The translations under genes were made by a program, and so were the position numbers. The notes beneath the pieces were generated by a model that was not told where the DNA came from, made no database searches, and saw only the letters and a program-made list of their open reading frames with translations. DNA of 64,000 nt from Ga0077548 sp035440445 (GTDB lineage Bacteria > Pseudomonadota > Alphaproteobacteria > Rhizobiales > Xanthobacteraceae): NCBI GenBank assembly GCA_035440445.1, contig DAORMJ010000012.1:60699-124698 (forward strand). The letters are read 5' to 3'. Positions 16,754-25,857 of this stretch are shown in pieces. The first letter of the stretch is position 1, and each line of letters begins with the position of its first letter.

Positions 16754-17860
16754 TCACTTCAGAAATTCGGCAAGTGCGGCAACCACGGTCTTGTTCTGCT
16801 CTTCCGTGCCGATAGTCATGCGCAGCGCGTTCGGCAGCTTATAGGCCACCATCTGGCGCAGCACGATCCCGCGCGAAACGAGGAACGCATCCGCTTCCTT
16901 CGCGCCTTTGCCGGGCTTTGCCGGAAAATGGATCAGGATGAAATTGCCGACGCTCGGCGTGACATCAAGGCCGAGCTTCTTCAATTCCTCGCTGACCCAG
17001 GGCAGCCACTGATCGTTGTGCGTCACTGCCTTTTCGACATGCGCGAGATCGCTGAGGGCAGCCGCACCTGCGGCGATCGACGGCGCGCCGAGATTGAACG
17101 GACCGCGCGTGCGGTTGACCGCATCGACGATGGCGGCCGGGCCATACATCCAGCCGATGCGCAGCGCCGCAAGGCCGTGGATTTTCGAGAAGGTGCGCGT
17201 CATCACCACGTTCTCGCTTGCACCCGCAAGCTCGATCCCTGCTTCGTAGTCGTTCTTGCGCACGTATTCGGCGTAAGCGGCATCAATCAGCAGAATGACA
17301 TTGCCGGGGAGTGCCGCATGCAAGCGGCGCACTTCCGCGATCGGCGTATAGGTGCCGGTCGGATTGTTCGGGTTCGCCAGAAACACCATACGCGTCTTCG
17401 GCGTGACGCAGGCGAGAATGGCATCGACATCGGTGGCGAAATCTTTCTCCGGCGCGATCACCGGGGTTGCCCCCGCCGACAGCGTGACGTTGCGATACAT
17501 CAGAAAGCCGTGCGTCGTGTAGATCGCTTCGTCGCCGTCTTTCAGATAGGCGCGCGCCAGCACGGCAAGGAGTTCATCCGAACCCGCGCCGCAGACGATG
17601 CGGTTCGGATCGAGCCCATAAGTTTTTCCGATGGCTTCGCGCAGTTCGGTCGCGCCGCCATCGGGATAGAGTTCGAGTGTTTCCGCGCCCTTCCTGTACG
17701 CATCGATCGCCTTCGGGCTCGCACCGAGCGGCGTTTCGTTCGAGGAGAGCTTGATCACCTTCGCGGCACCCGGCGCATGGCTGCGGCCGGGAACATAGGC
17801 GTCGATTTCCATGACACCGGCACGCGGCTGCGGACGAAGGGATTTGCTGGAAGCGCTCAT
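16754..17860 (-). CDS. hisC: Histidinol-phosphate / aromatic aminotransferase
   Basis: A 368-residue fold-type I PLP aminotransferase. The PLP lysine is in the motif TRTFSKIHGLAALRIGW; the N-terminal SSNETPLGASPKAIDAY and the VFLANPNNPTGTY loop are HisC-like. HisC-family enzymes transaminate imidazoleacetol phosphate and often also phenylpyruvate or hydroxyphenylpyruvate. The position between chorismate mutase and prephenate dehydrogenase suggests that this copy serves the final transamination of Tyr/Phe synthesis, possibly besides histidine. A second hisC elsewhere in the genome cannot be excluded. Confidence 0.9.
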   Translation of the reverse strand: MSASSKSLRPQPRAGVMEIDAYVPGRSHAPGAAKVIKLSSNETPLGASPKAIDAYRKGAETLELYPDGGATELREAIGKTYGLDPNRIVCGAGSDELLAVLARAYLKDGDEAIYTTHGFLMYRNVTLSAGATPVIAPEKDFATDVDAILACVTPKTRMVFLANPNNPTGTYTPIAEVRRLHAALPGNVILLIDAAYAEYVRKNDYEAGIELAGASENVVMTRTFSKIHGLAALRIGWMYGPAAIVDAVNRTRGPFNLGAPSIAAGAAALSDLAHVEKAVTHNDQWLPWVSEELKKLGLDVTPSVGNFILIHFPAKPGKGAKEADAFLVSRGIVLRQMVAYKLPNALRMTIGTEEQNKTVVAALAEFLK

Positions 17861-17911
17861 GCTCGTGGACCTTACTCTTGGACCTTGCTCGTGGACTTGG
17901 ACCGGATGGCT

Positions 17912-18778
17912 TTAGGATTTGTGCGCGACGGTATAGCGGGTTGCATGGCCGCCGACGAGGGCCGAGACGCGGACCGACGCACCGGCCTCTTTCAGCAAGG
18001 CAAGCACCTCGTCGATCTTCCGCCCCTGCGGCACCGAGATCAGGAGGGCCGCGCTGTCGAGGCCGGAGTCGGGCAATGCGATCACTTCCGCAAGCGGTGT
18101 CAGCGCACGCGAAGCGACGGCGCTCCAGCCCGCGACATGCACGCTCCAGACCTCAACTTCGTTGACGGCGGCATCCACCGGCAAGGGCTTGGAGAGCACG
18201 AACAGCGGCAGCGCCGCCGGATGATCGCCGCGCTCGACGAAAGGAAGCCGCGCGATGATCTTCGGCTTCTGCTCGCCTTCGAGATCGCGCCACCACGCCT
18301 TGCCGCCCGCGACTGCTTCCGCGCGCACAAGGCCGAGGTCGCCGCGCGACTTTGCCACCGCTTCGACCACCGCAAGCGCGCCGACATGCTGCACCACCGG
18401 CACCGTATAGCCGAAATGAAAGCGCACGGAGTCGCGCACCAGCACGTCGCCCGACGAAAGATCGACGTGGACCGAATAGGCTTGCTGTACGTAGGTAAAG
18501 GTCGCGATGATGACGCGCCAGATGCTCTCGACCGTGTCGAGGGGAAGCAGACCGTGATGCCGCTCGACGAGTAACCGCATCATCGAGGCCTCGCGCGCGG
18601 GCCGAAACGCCGAGCCGGTCTCGTTCGATTTCTTGACCTTGATGAGCGTATCGATGATGCCGGAGCGCTCGATCAGCAGCTCGTGCATGGCGCGATCGAT
18701 CCGGTCGATCTCCGCGCGCAGTTCGCCGAGCGAGGGGGCTTGTTCGGTGTCTGGGCTCGATTTGGGCGGATTAACCAT
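17912..18778 (-). CDS. Chorismate mutase
   Basis: A 288-residue protein. The N-terminal AroQ-type mutase domain (about 15-100) contains LRAEIDRIDRAMHELLIERS and the basic RPAREASMMRLL block that binds chorismate. It converts chorismate to prephenate, feeding tyrC and a phenylalanine branch. The C-terminal two thirds (from about 110) is not a prephenate dehydratase by its visible motifs and is of unknown role, perhaps regulatory. This long architecture is what I recall from Bradyrhizobium. The gene is first in the minus-strand unit with hisC and tyrC and is divergent from metX. Confidence 0.85.
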   Translation of the reverse strand: MVNPPKSSPDTEQAPSLGELRAEIDRIDRAMHELLIERSGIIDTLIKVKKSNETGSAFRPAREASMMRLLVERHHGLLPLDTVESIWRVIIATFTYVQQAYSVHVDLSSGDVLVRDSVRFHFGYTVPVVQHVGALAVVEAVAKSRGDLGLVRAEAVAGGKAWWRDLEGEQKPKIIARLPFVERGDHPAALPLFVLSKPLPVDAAVNEVEVWSVHVAGWSAVASRALTPLAEVIALPDSGLDSAALLISVPQGRKIDEVLALLKEAGASVRVSALVGGHATRYTVAHKS

Positions 18779-18920
18779 GGCGGCGCGCCGGCTCTGTTAG
18801 GATCGGGCCCCTGATAGCGCGGGCGAGGCCCCAAGCAAAGAATTCATTGACCGTTCAGGCCGCTGCTGCCTACCTCCCTTTGGCCCTGTTATAGTGCCAG
18901 AGGGGTGGTCCGAGGAATTG

Positions 18921-20117
18921 ATGAGCATCGTTCGCATCGAGCGCGAGGAGAAGGCTAACCGCACGGAGATTTTCCGCGAGGTGGACGAACCACGCTCGAA
19001 AGTCGTGCGCTTCGGCCCGGACCAGCCGCTGAAACTGGACGCCGGCGTTGCGTTGTCGTCCTATCAGGTCGCGTATCAAACCTATGGCGAGCTCAATGCC
19101 GACAAATCCAACGCAATTCTGATCTGCCATGCGCTGACCGGGGATCAGCACGTCCATAACGTGCACCCGGTCACTGGCAAGCCGGGCTGGTGGGATTCGC
19201 TGATCGGCCCGGGCCTGCCGATCGATACCGACCGCTTCTTCGTCATCTGCTCGAACGTGCTCGGCGGCTGTCTCGGCACCACCGGACCTGCCTCGAAAAA
19301 TCCGGCGACCGGCGAAGCCTATGGCCTCTCCTTCCCGGTTGTGACCATTCGCGACATGGTGCGCGCGCAGGCGGCCCTCATCGATCATCTCGGCATCGAT
19401 CAGTTGCTGGGTGTCGTGGGCGGCTCGATGGGCGGCATGCAGGTGCTGCAATGGGCCGTGACCTATCCCGAGCGCATCTTTTGCGCGCTTCCCATCGCGA
19501 CCGCCGCGCGGCACTCCGCGCAGAACATCGCCTTCCACGAAGTCGGCCGTCAGGCCGTCATGGCCGATCCCGACTGGCGCGAAGGCAAATATCTCTCGCA
19601 GGGCACGAGCCCGCGCCGGGGCCTCGCGGTCGCGCGCATGGCCGCGCATATCACTTATCTTTCGGACGCGGCACTCCACCGGAAGTTCGGCCGCCGCCTG
19701 CAGGACCGCGAATTGCCGACCTTCGGCTTCGATGCCGATTTCCAGGTCGAGAATTATCTGCGCTATCAGGGCTCGTCCTTCGTCGATCGCTTCGATGCGA
19801 ACAGCTATCTCTACATCACCCGCGCGATGGACTATTTCGACATTGCTGGCGAGCACGGCGATGTACTCGCAAACGCCTTCCGCCAGTTGAAGTCGCGCGT
19901 CTGCGTGATCTCCTTCACCTCGGACTGGCTGTTCCCGACGGAAGAAGCGCGCGACATCGTGCATGCGCTGAACGCCGCCGGCGCGCCGGTGTCCTTCGCC
20001 GAGATCGAGACCGACAAGGGCCACGACGCTTTCCTCCTCGACGAGCCCGAACTCTTCGGCATCGTGCGCGGCTTCCTCGACGCCGCCGCGAAGAAACGCG
20101 GCATCAAGGCAAAGTAG
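18921..20117 (+). CDS. metX: Homoserine O-acetyltransferase
   Basis: First committed enzyme of methionine synthesis; it acetylates (or in some members succinylates) homoserine. An alpha/beta hydrolase of 398 aa with nucleophile Ser in GGSMGGMQ, the N-terminal YQTYGELNADKSNAILICHA, the GLPIDTDRFFVIC block and catalytic His near the end in DKGHDAFLLDE. ATG 18921 is chosen because cgaggaattg provides GAGGA five bases upstream; the frame extends 27 bases further but without a better site. metW follows seven bases after the stop, the usual alphaproteobacterial pair. No SAM-II riboswitch consensus was recognised in the 142-base leader. Confidence 0.94.
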   Translation: MSIVRIEREEKANRTEIFREVDEPRSKVVRFGPDQPLKLDAGVALSSYQVAYQTYGELNADKSNAILICHALTGDQHVHNVHPVTGKPGWWDSLIGPGLPIDTDRFFVICSNVLGGCLGTTGPASKNPATGEAYGLSFPVVTIRDMVRAQAALIDHLGIDQLLGVVGGSMGGMQVLQWAVTYPERIFCALPIATAARHSAQNIAFHEVGRQAVMADPDWREGKYLSQGTSPRRGLAVARMAAHITYLSDAALHRKFGRRLQDRELPTFGFDADFQVENYLRYQGSSFVDRFDANSYLYITRAMDYFDIAGEHGDVLANAFRQLKSRVCVISFTSDWLFPTEEARDIVHALNAAGAPVSFAEIETDKGHDAFLLDEPELFGIVRGFLDAAAKKRGIKAK

Positions 20118-20124
20118 TTTTCTC

Positions 20125-20781
20125 ATGCTGACGAGTACAAATCCCGGCGCCTTCACGGCGCAGCCCATTGCCAGAACCCCGCGCATCGACCTCGTCGTTG
20201 TCGCGAACATGGTGGAGCCGGGCTCGCGCGTGCTCGACGTCGGCTGCGGCGACGGCGAACTGCTCCAATTGCTCGCTGAAACGCGCGACGTCGATGCGCG
20301 CGGCATCGAAATCTCGCGCGACGGCGTGAACGAATGCGTCGCCAAGGGCCTCGCCGTGATTCAGGGCGACGCCGACACCGATCTCGTCGATTATCCCGAC
20401 GACACCTTCGACTATGTGATCCTGTCGCAGACGCTGCAGGCGACGCGCCGCCCACGCTGGGTGCTCGAACAGATGCTGCGGATCGGCAAACACGTGATCG
20501 TGTCGTTCCCGAATTTCGGACACTGGCGCATTCGCGGACAACTGCTCTGGCATGGCCGCATGCCGATCACGCAGAACCTGCCGGTGAGCTGGTACGACAC
20601 GCCGAACATCCACTTCTGCACGATCCGCGATTTCGTCGATCTGTCGCGCGAGCTAGACGTGAAGATCGAACGCGCGGTGGCCTTCGGCCCGAGCGGCGGG
20701 CGCGTGCGCTTCGACGCGCCGTGGTGGTTCTGGAACCTGTTCGGCGAGCAGGCCGTGTTCCTGCTTTCGCGGAAGGGTTAA
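20125..20781 (+). CDS. metW: Methionine biosynthesis protein MetW
   Basis: A 218-residue class I methyltransferase-fold protein that partners MetX and is needed for full homoserine acylation in several proteobacteria. The SAM-fold glycine motif is LDVGCGDGELLQLL, followed by DARGIEISRDGVNECV and FDYVILSQTLQATRRP. The later block SFPNFGHWRIRGQLLWHGRM is specific to MetW. It lies seven bases behind metX. The stop overlaps the last four bases of the convergent methyltransferase gene. Confidence 0.93.
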   Translation: MLTSTNPGAFTAQPIARTPRIDLVVVANMVEPGSRVLDVGCGDGELLQLLAETRDVDARGIEISRDGVNECVAKGLAVIQGDADTDLVDYPDDTFDYVILSQTLQATRRPRWVLEQMLRIGKHVIVSFPNFGHWRIRGQLLWHGRMPITQNLPVSWYDTPNIHFCTIRDFVDLSRELDVKIERAVAFGPSGGRVRFDAPWWFWNLFGEQAVFLLSRKG

Positions 20782-21497
20782 GCCGGCGCAGTACCCGGCG
20801 CAAACACCGGCGCTCGGACACGCGATTTCTTCACCGGCACCGGCCGCCATACTTGCTTCGTGGCCTCCACGATATGCAGCCCGTGAAACGGCAGCGACAA
20901 GGTCGAGCCGACGCGCTCCCACGCGGGGGCTGCGCGCAACAACCACTTGCGCTGGAACGGCGGCATCCATAGCGCTTCGTGCCAGCCGACCGGCGTGAAC
21001 AGCGCCTCGCGCAGCAACGAGACGAGCTGTGTGCGCGAAAACGGCCGGCCCTGCCCGAACGGCGTCGTATCCATGCGCGTCCAGGGCCCCGCGCGATTGG
21101 GCACGACGAGGAGCAGCTTTCCGCCGGGCGCGAGCACGCGCCAGACTTCGCGCAACAGATCCGCCGGGTGCGGCGTCATCTCGAGGGCATGCACGGCGAG
21201 CACGCGATCGATCATCGCGTCGCGCAGCGGCATCGCGGTTTCGGAAACAAGTGTTGAAAGCGTCGCCGAGGCACTCGGCCATTTCACCACGCCCTGCGCG
21301 CCGGGCATGAAAGCGAAAGTCCGCTCGCCTTCGCCGCGAAACAGCCCGAGATAGGGCGTGGCATAGCCGAGCCCCACGATCGAGCAACGCTGCGCATCCG
21401 GCCAGCGTTCGCGGATCGCGCGGCCGAGCAGCCGCCGCGTCATGATGCCGAGCGGCTGCGCGTAGAAGGAACGAAGATCGACGACGTCGAGAAACAT
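20778..21497 (-). CDS. Class I SAM-dependent methyltransferase
   Basis: A 239-residue protein in which only part of the methyltransferase fold is textbook-like. The nucleotide motif reads SIVGLGYATPYLG, and the later segment HALEMTPHPADLLREVWRVL followed by APGGKLLLVVPNR is a clear methyltransferase_11-type block. Substrate is unknown. The ATG at 21495-21497 was chosen as the first methionine giving a family-like N-terminus (MFLDVVDLRSFY); the open frame continues to 22001 but that part is antisense to gloB. It is convergent with metW (four-base overlap) and divergent from gloB. Confidence 0.82.
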   Translation of the reverse strand: MFLDVVDLRSFYAQPLGIMTRRLLGRAIRERWPDAQRCSIVGLGYATPYLGLFRGEGERTFAFMPGAQGVVKWPSASATLSTLVSETAMPLRDAMIDRVLAVHALEMTPHPADLLREVWRVLAPGGKLLLVVPNRAGPWTRMDTTPFGQGRPFSRTQLVSLLREALFTPVGWHEALWMPPFQRKWLLRAAPAWERVGSTLSLPFHGLHIVEATKQVWRPVPVKKSRVRAPVFAPGTAPA

Positions 21498-21620
21498 GAC
21501 GGCTCTTTGTTGCGCAGTTCCCGACCATAACCCCGGCACGCTGCGGCCGGAAGCCGCGCCTTGCAGCAGGCAGGTCGGACGACTACGTTCCTGATGAAAT
21601 CCAGAAAAACGGAGCAAGTT

Positions 21621-22394
21621 ATGGCGGTCGAAGTCCGGCTCATCCCGTGTTTGAGCGACAATTATGCGGTCCTCGTCCATGAGCCGGAGAGCAAGACCAC
21701 GGCGCTCGTCGACGCGCCTGAAGCGGCCCCCATTCTGAATGCACTCGCGAACGAAGGCTGGGCGCTCACGCACATCCTGATCACGCATCATCACCCCGAT
21801 CACGTGCAGGGCATCAAGGAAATCCGCGCGAAATATCCAGTGCCGGTTTACGGGCCCCGTGCGGAGGCCGACCGCATCCCCGATATTTCCGTAAAGCTCG
21901 GGCATCTCGATGTCGCAGAAGTTGGCCCGCTGCGTGCTGAAATCATCGACACGCCGGGCCACACCGCGGGCCACATCGTCTATCACTTCCCGAAGGAGCA
22001 ACTGCTCTTCGCGGGCGACACGCTGTTCACGCTCGGTTGCGGACGGCCCTTCGAGCGCCCCGCTGAAGTCCTGTGGCAGTCACTCTTGAAGCTGCGCGAA
22101 TTGCCCCCGGAAACACAGGTCTATTCCGGTCACGAATATACGCTCGGCAACGCCAAGTTCTCGGTCACGGTCGATCCGGGCAATACACAACTGAAAGAAC
22201 GGCTGAAACAGATCGAAGCGCTGCGCGCCGAAGACAAACCGACCGTTCCCTCGACCATGGAAGAAGAGATCGCGACCAATCCTTTCATGCGCGCGGACAA
22301 TCCGGCCGTGCAGGAAGCCATCGGCATGAAGGGCGCGGACGCCGGCGCCGTCTTCACGCAGCTTCGCGAACTGAAGAACAACTTCAAGGGATGA
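21621..22394 (+). CDS. gloB: Hydroxyacylglutathione hydrolase (glyoxalase II)
   Basis: A 257-residue metallo-beta-lactamase-fold thioesterase that hydrolyses S-lactoylglutathione to lactate and glutathione, the second step of methylglyoxal detoxification. The metal-binding motif is THHHPDH, with further ligands in DTPGHTAGHIVYHF and GDTLFTLGCGRPFE. The C-terminal glyoxalase II helical domain includes PSTMEEEIATNPFMR. ATG 21621 has GGAG six bases upstream. The stop codon overlaps the ATG of the DUF985 gene (ATGA), indicating translational coupling. Confidence 0.94.
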   Translation: MAVEVRLIPCLSDNYAVLVHEPESKTTALVDAPEAAPILNALANEGWALTHILITHHHPDHVQGIKEIRAKYPVPVYGPRAEADRIPDISVKLGHLDVAEVGPLRAEIIDTPGHTAGHIVYHFPKEQLLFAGDTLFTLGCGRPFERPAEVLWQSLLKLRELPPETQVYSGHEYTLGNAKFSVTVDPGNTQLKERLKQIEALRAEDKPTVPSTMEEEIATNPFMRADNPAVQEAIGMKGADAGAVFTQLRELKNNFKG

Positions 22395-22831
22395 GCGCGG
22401 ACCTGCAAAACGCCGACGAGATCATTCGCCTGCTGCAGCTCGAGCCGCATCCCGAAGGCGGGCATTTTCGCGAGATGTTTCGCGATCCCTGCCAGATCGA
22501 GGGCCGCGCGGCCTCGACCGCGATTTATTTTCTGCTGAAGCAGGGCGAGCGCTCGCACTGGCATCGGGTCGATGCCGCCGAGACCTGGCATCATTATGCG
22601 GGTGCGCCGCTCGCGCTCCACATCGCGGCGAGCGAGAAGACCGCACCCGCGACGCAAGTTCTCGGCAAGAATTTGGTCGCGGGAGAACGTCCGCAGATCG
22701 TGGTGCCGGAAGGCCACTGGCAGGCCGCCGAAAGTCTCGGCGCGTGGACGCTGGTCGGCTGCACGGTCGCGCCGGGTTTCGAGTTTGCAGGCTTCGAACT
22801 CGCTACGAAAGGTTGGAATCCCGGCTCTTAG
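22391..22831 (+). CDS. DUF985 cupin-like protein
   Basis: A 146-residue small beta-barrel protein. The family motifs LEPHPEGGHFREMFRD, STAIYFLLKQGERSHWHRVD and ETWHHYAGAPL are all present; the last two give the His cluster expected of a cupin metal or ligand site. Members are of unknown biochemical function (YML079-like). It overlaps the gloB stop by four bases (ATGA), so it is co-expressed with gloB. Its 3' end overlaps the convergent EamA transporter gene by 29 bases. Confidence 0.88.
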   Translation: MSADLQNADEIIRLLQLEPHPEGGHFREMFRDPCQIEGRAASTAIYFLLKQGERSHWHRVDAAETWHHYAGAPLALHIAASEKTAPATQVLGKNLVAGERPQIVVPEGHWQAAESLGAWTLVGCTVAPGFEFAGFELATKGWNPGS

Positions 22832-23714
22832 GCTTCGGCCTGACGAACATTTCTTTCGCCGCCACGACACCGCCGAGAGAAATCAGCACCGCCGCGAGCG
22901 CAAGCGGCCAGCGCGGCTCCGCATAGCCCGCAAGCACCAGAAAGATCGTGGACAGGAGCGGGGCCGCGTAAGACGCAGCACCGAGCGCGCGAATGTCGCC
23001 GAACTTCACGCCGCGATCCCAGGCATAGAACGCAAGACCGACCGGGAAAATTCCAAGCGCGATGATCGCGAGCCATTGCGCGGCCGAGGACGGCCACACC
23101 GTCTCTTCGAACGCGAGATGGCAGAGAAGCGAAAGTACCGAGGTCGCAAGACAGAAGCCCGCGACCGCGTCGCTCGGCACATCCTTGAAGGGCCGCGACA
23201 GCACCGAATAGATGGACCACGCAAGTGCGGCACCAAGCGCGCAGGCGTAACCGGCGACATAGGCCGGCTTGATCTCGACGCCGCGCATTCCCGCGATCAG
23301 CACGAGCGTACCCGCGAGCCCAAGCAGCACACCGAAGACGTGATGCGATTGCAGTTTCTCGTTCGGGAGAAACGCCGAGAACAAGACGATCAGGAGCGGC
23401 CAGAGATAATTGAAGAGCTGCGCTTCCGCGGGCGGCGCGAGCCGGAGTGCGGCGAAATACAACGCGTGATAGCCGAACAGTCCTCCGACCCCGAGCAGCC
23501 AGACCTTCAGCGGCTGCTTGAGCGAACGCGCGCCACCCGGCCGAAACAGCCAGCTTGCGACACCAATCGAGCCGCCGATTGCGAACGCAATCGCGGCAAG
23601 CTGAAACGGCGGCATCGTGCCGCTTGCGACGGTCAGCAGCGACAGAAACGACCACATGAAAACTGCGGCGAGGCCGGTAAGCGTCGCCGCAGTTTGGGAA
23701 GTTTCTTGATTCAT
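22803..23714 (-). CDS. EamA/DMT family transporter
   Basis: A 303-residue inner-membrane protein with about ten hydrophobic segments in two EamA repeats, as in drug/metabolite transporters. Recognisable pieces are PLLIVLFSAFLPNEKLQ in the first repeat and ALGAASYAAPLLSTIFLVLA in the second. The substrate cannot be told; homologues export amino acids or other metabolites. The gene is convergent with the DUF985 gene, with a 29-base tail overlap. A GC-rich palindromic repeat lies just upstream of its start. Confidence 0.88.
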   Translation of the reverse strand: MNQETSQTAATLTGLAAVFMWSFLSLLTVASGTMPPFQLAAIAFAIGGSIGVASWLFRPGGARSLKQPLKVWLLGVGGLFGYHALYFAALRLAPPAEAQLFNYLWPLLIVLFSAFLPNEKLQSHHVFGVLLGLAGTLVLIAGMRGVEIKPAYVAGYACALGAALAWSIYSVLSRPFKDVPSDAVAGFCLATSVLSLLCHLAFEETVWPSSAAQWLAIIALGIFPVGLAFYAWDRGVKFGDIRALGAASYAAPLLSTIFLVLAGYAEPRWPLALAAVLISLGGVVAAKEMFVRPKPKSRDSNLS

Positions 23715-23763
23715 TCGATCACTGGCAAGCGTTGTTCCTCCACCCGCTCGCTAAAGCTCGCTT

Positions 23764-23787
23764 CCCTCCCCCGCTTGCGGGGGAGGG
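23764..23787. repeat. Palindromic repeat, CCCTCCCCCGC type
   Basis: An eleven-base-pair perfect stem (CCCTCCCCCGC / GCGGGGGAGGG) with a TT loop, in the spacer between the EamA gene and phbB. It is preceded by CCGCTCGCTAAAGCTCGC and followed by an eight-base G run. This composition matches intergenic palindromes I remember as common in Bradyrhizobium-like genomes. It has no T-run in the direction of phbB, so it is not a classical terminator, though it may stabilise the phbB 3' end. Confidence 0.7.
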
Positions 23788-23799
23788 ATTAGGGGGGGG

Positions 23800-24525
23800 T
23801 CAGGTGATGTACTGCGCGCCGTTCACCGTCATGGTCGAGCCGGTGATGAAACCTGCATCGTCGCTCGCAAGAAACACGACGCAACGCGCAATCTCTTCCG
23901 GCTCGCCGAGACGCCCGACCGGAATTGCCGGCAGGATGCTTTTCTCGAGCACGTCCTTTGGCACCGCCTGCACCATTTCGGTGTTGATGTAGCCGGGGCA
24001 GATCGCGTTCACGGTGATGCCGGCCTTTGCCGACTCCTGTGAGAGCGCCTTGGTGAAGCCGATGTCGCCCGCTTTCGCCGCCGAATAGTTGGTCTGGCCC
24101 ATCTGGCCTTTCTGGCCGTTGATCGACGAGATGTTGATGATGCGGCCGAACTTGCGCGCGCGCATTCCTTCGATGACCGGGCGGCACATGTTGAAGAGCG
24201 AGTTGAGGTTCGTGGTGATGACCGCGTTCCACTGATCCACTGTCATGCGATGCAGCATCGCGTCGCGCGTGATACCCGCGTTGTTCACGAGCACGTCCAC
24301 CGGACCGAGTTCGGCTTCGACCTGCTTGATGCCCGCGGAGCAGGCGTCGAACGAGCTCACGTCCCACTTATAAACATTGATTCCGGTTTCGGCCTTGAAC
24401 TTCGCTGCCGCCTCGTCGTTGCCGGCATAGTTCGCCGCAACCGTGTAGCCCGCAGCTTTCAGCGCCTTCGCGATCGCAGCTCCGATCCCGCGGGTGCCGC
24501 CGGAAACCAACGCAACACGTGCCAT
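23800..24525 (-). CDS. phbB: Acetoacetyl-CoA reductase
   Basis: A 241-residue short-chain dehydrogenase that makes (R)-3-hydroxybutanoyl-CoA from acetoacetyl-CoA with NADPH for polyhydroxybutyrate. The cofactor motif SGGTRGIGAAIAKAL is at the N-terminus, NNAGITRDAMLHRM is the NAG loop, and the catalytic triad is in INISSINGQKGQMGQ followed by TNYSAAKAG (Ser, Tyr-x3-Lys). The ATG at 24523-24525 has ggaggggaatt upstream; the open frame extending to 24636 translates the palindromic repeat and is not real. Downstream partner of phaA on the minus strand. Confidence 0.95.
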   Translation of the reverse strand: MARVALVSGGTRGIGAAIAKALKAAGYTVAANYAGNDEAAAKFKAETGINVYKWDVSSFDACSAGIKQVEAELGPVDVLVNNAGITRDAMLHRMTVDQWNAVITTNLNSLFNMCRPVIEGMRARKFGRIINISSINGQKGQMGQTNYSAAKAGDIGFTKALSQESAKAGITVNAICPGYINTEMVQAVPKDVLEKSILPAIPVGRLGEPEEIARCVVFLASDDAGFITGSTMTVNGAQYIT

Positions 24526-24607
24526 GCTCAATTCCCCTCCCATGATGATTTCGTCCGGGCTGGTTCCCGGCCGGTCTTCTCTTATTCCGCTACCATTGTT
24601 GAAGACG

Positions 24608-24636
24608 ATGATGCCCGGGACAAGCCCGGGCATCAT
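24608..24636. repeat. Palindromic repeat between phaA and phbB
   Basis: A perfect 12-base-pair inverted repeat, ATGATGCCCGGG / CCCGGGCATCAT, with loop ACAAG, followed on the plus strand by GATTTTTTC. Read as protein the unit gives MMPGLVPGI, the well-known spurious peptide produced by this intergenic repeat class in alphaproteobacteria. It lies between two co-directional PHB genes, so on the minus strand it would be transcribed between them. The T-run faces the opposite direction, so it should not terminate phaA transcripts; mRNA stabilisation is possible. Confidence 0.75.
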
Positions 24637-24678
24637 GATTTTTTCAAGGAGATCGGGATTTGATTTGTGCGCTGCGGA

Positions 24679-25857
24679 TCAATCCCGCTCGACGCACAAG
24701 GCAATGCCCATGCCGCCGCCGATGCAGAGCGTGGAAAGACCCTTCTTCGCTCCCCGGCGCTGCATTTCGTGCAGGAGCGTGACCAGTACGCGCGCGCCCG
24801 AAGCACCGATCGGATGACCGATCGCGATCGCGCCGCCGTTCACATTGACCTTGGCCGTGTCCCAGCCCATGTCGCGGTTCACAGCACAAGCCTGCGCCGC
24901 GAAGGCCTCGTTCGCCTCCACGAGGTCGAGATCCTGCACGTTCCAGCCGGCCTTCTTCAGCGCCGCGCGCGAGGCCGGGATAGGCCCGGTGCCCATGATC
25001 GACGGATCGACACCGGCCTGCGCCCAGGAAGCGATCCGGGCAAGGATTTTCCTGTTCTGCTTTTGCGCTTCGCTTTCGCGCATCAGGATCAACGCGGCCG
25101 CGCCGTCATTGATGCCCGAAGCATTGGCGGCGGTGACGGTGCCTTCCTTGTCGAAAGCGGGCTTGAGCTTCGTCATGGCGTCCAGCGTCGCGCCACCGCG
25201 GATGTATTCGTCGGTGTCGAATACGATATCGCCCTTCTTCGAGGCGATCGTGACCGGCGCGATCTCATCCTTGAACTTGCCGGCCTTCTTGGCGGCTTCC
25301 GCCTTGTTCTGCGAGGCGACCGCGAATTCGTCCTGCTGCTGGCGCGTGATCTGCCACTGCTTGGCGACGTTCTCGGCGGTGCCGCCCATGTGGTAGCCGT
25401 TGAAGACATCCCACAGGCCGTCTCTGATCATGGTGTCGATGAACTTCACGTCGCCCATGCGATGACCTGCGCGCAGATGCGCCGCGTGCACCGAATTCGA
25501 CATCGACTCCTGCCCGCCCGCGACGACGATCTCGCTGTCGCCGTTCATGATCGACTGGTAGCCGAGAGCCACCGTGCGCAGGCCGGAGCCGCATACCTGG
25601 TTCACGAGCCAGGCCGGTGTTTCGTTCGGAAGGCCCGCGGCTTTGGATGCCTGACGCGCCGGGTTCATGCCCTGCGCCGCCGTCAGCACCTGTCCGAAAA
25701 TGAGTTCGGAAACCTGACCCGGTTCCACGCCTGCGCGCGAAAGCGCCGCCTCGATTGCAACCTTTCCGAGTTCGTGTGCCGGCGTTCCTGCGAGCGTGCC
25801 GTTGAAAGCTCCTACCGGGGTACGCGCTGCTCCGACGATGACCACTCCGTCTGCCAT
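24679..25857 (-). CDS. phaA: Acetyl-CoA C-acetyltransferase (beta-ketothiolase)
   Basis: A 392-residue biosynthetic thiolase that condenses two acetyl-CoA to acetoacetyl-CoA, the entry step to PHB. The nucleophile Cys is in NQVCGSGLRTVALGYQ, the GGAIAIGHPIGASGARVL block carries the catalytic His, and the second Cys is in LCIGGGMGIAL near the C-terminus. Length is standard. It is the first gene of the minus-strand phaA-phbB unit and is divergent from phaR, the usual regulator. phaC is not in the window. Confidence 0.96.
   Translation of the reverse strand: MADGVVIVGAARTPVGAFNGTLAGTPAHELGKVAIEAALSRAGVEPGQVSELIFGQVLTAAQGMNPARQASKAAGLPNETPAWLVNQVCGSGLRTVALGYQSIMNGDSEIVVAGGQESMSNSVHAAHLRAGHRMGDVKFIDTMIRDGLWDVFNGYHMGGTAENVAKQWQITRQQQDEFAVASQNKAEAAKKAGKFKDEIAPVTIASKKGDIVFDTDEYIRGGATLDAMTKLKPAFDKEGTVTAANASGINDGAAALILMRESEAQKQNRKILARIASWAQAGVDPSIMGTGPIPASRAALKKAGWNVQDLDLVEANEAFAAQACAVNRDMGWDTAKVNVNGGAIAIGHPIGASGARVLVTLLHEMQRRGAKKGLSTLCIGGGMGIALCVERD

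Noticed and set aside
18779..18920. SAM-II riboswitch upstream of metX
   Set aside because: The leader has TTGACCG but lacks the conserved TTGCAGCC-type and AAA blocks and the pseudoknot partners of SAM-II, so no riboswitch is called.
20782..22001. Long minus-strand open frame (407 codons) over gloB
   Set aside because: Only the part from 21497 downwards looks like a methyltransferase; the remainder is antisense to the clearly coding gloB.
24526..24636. N-terminal extension of phbB (MMPGLVPGI...)
   Set aside because: This is translation of the intergenic palindromic repeat and the true start has a strong ribosome site at 24525.
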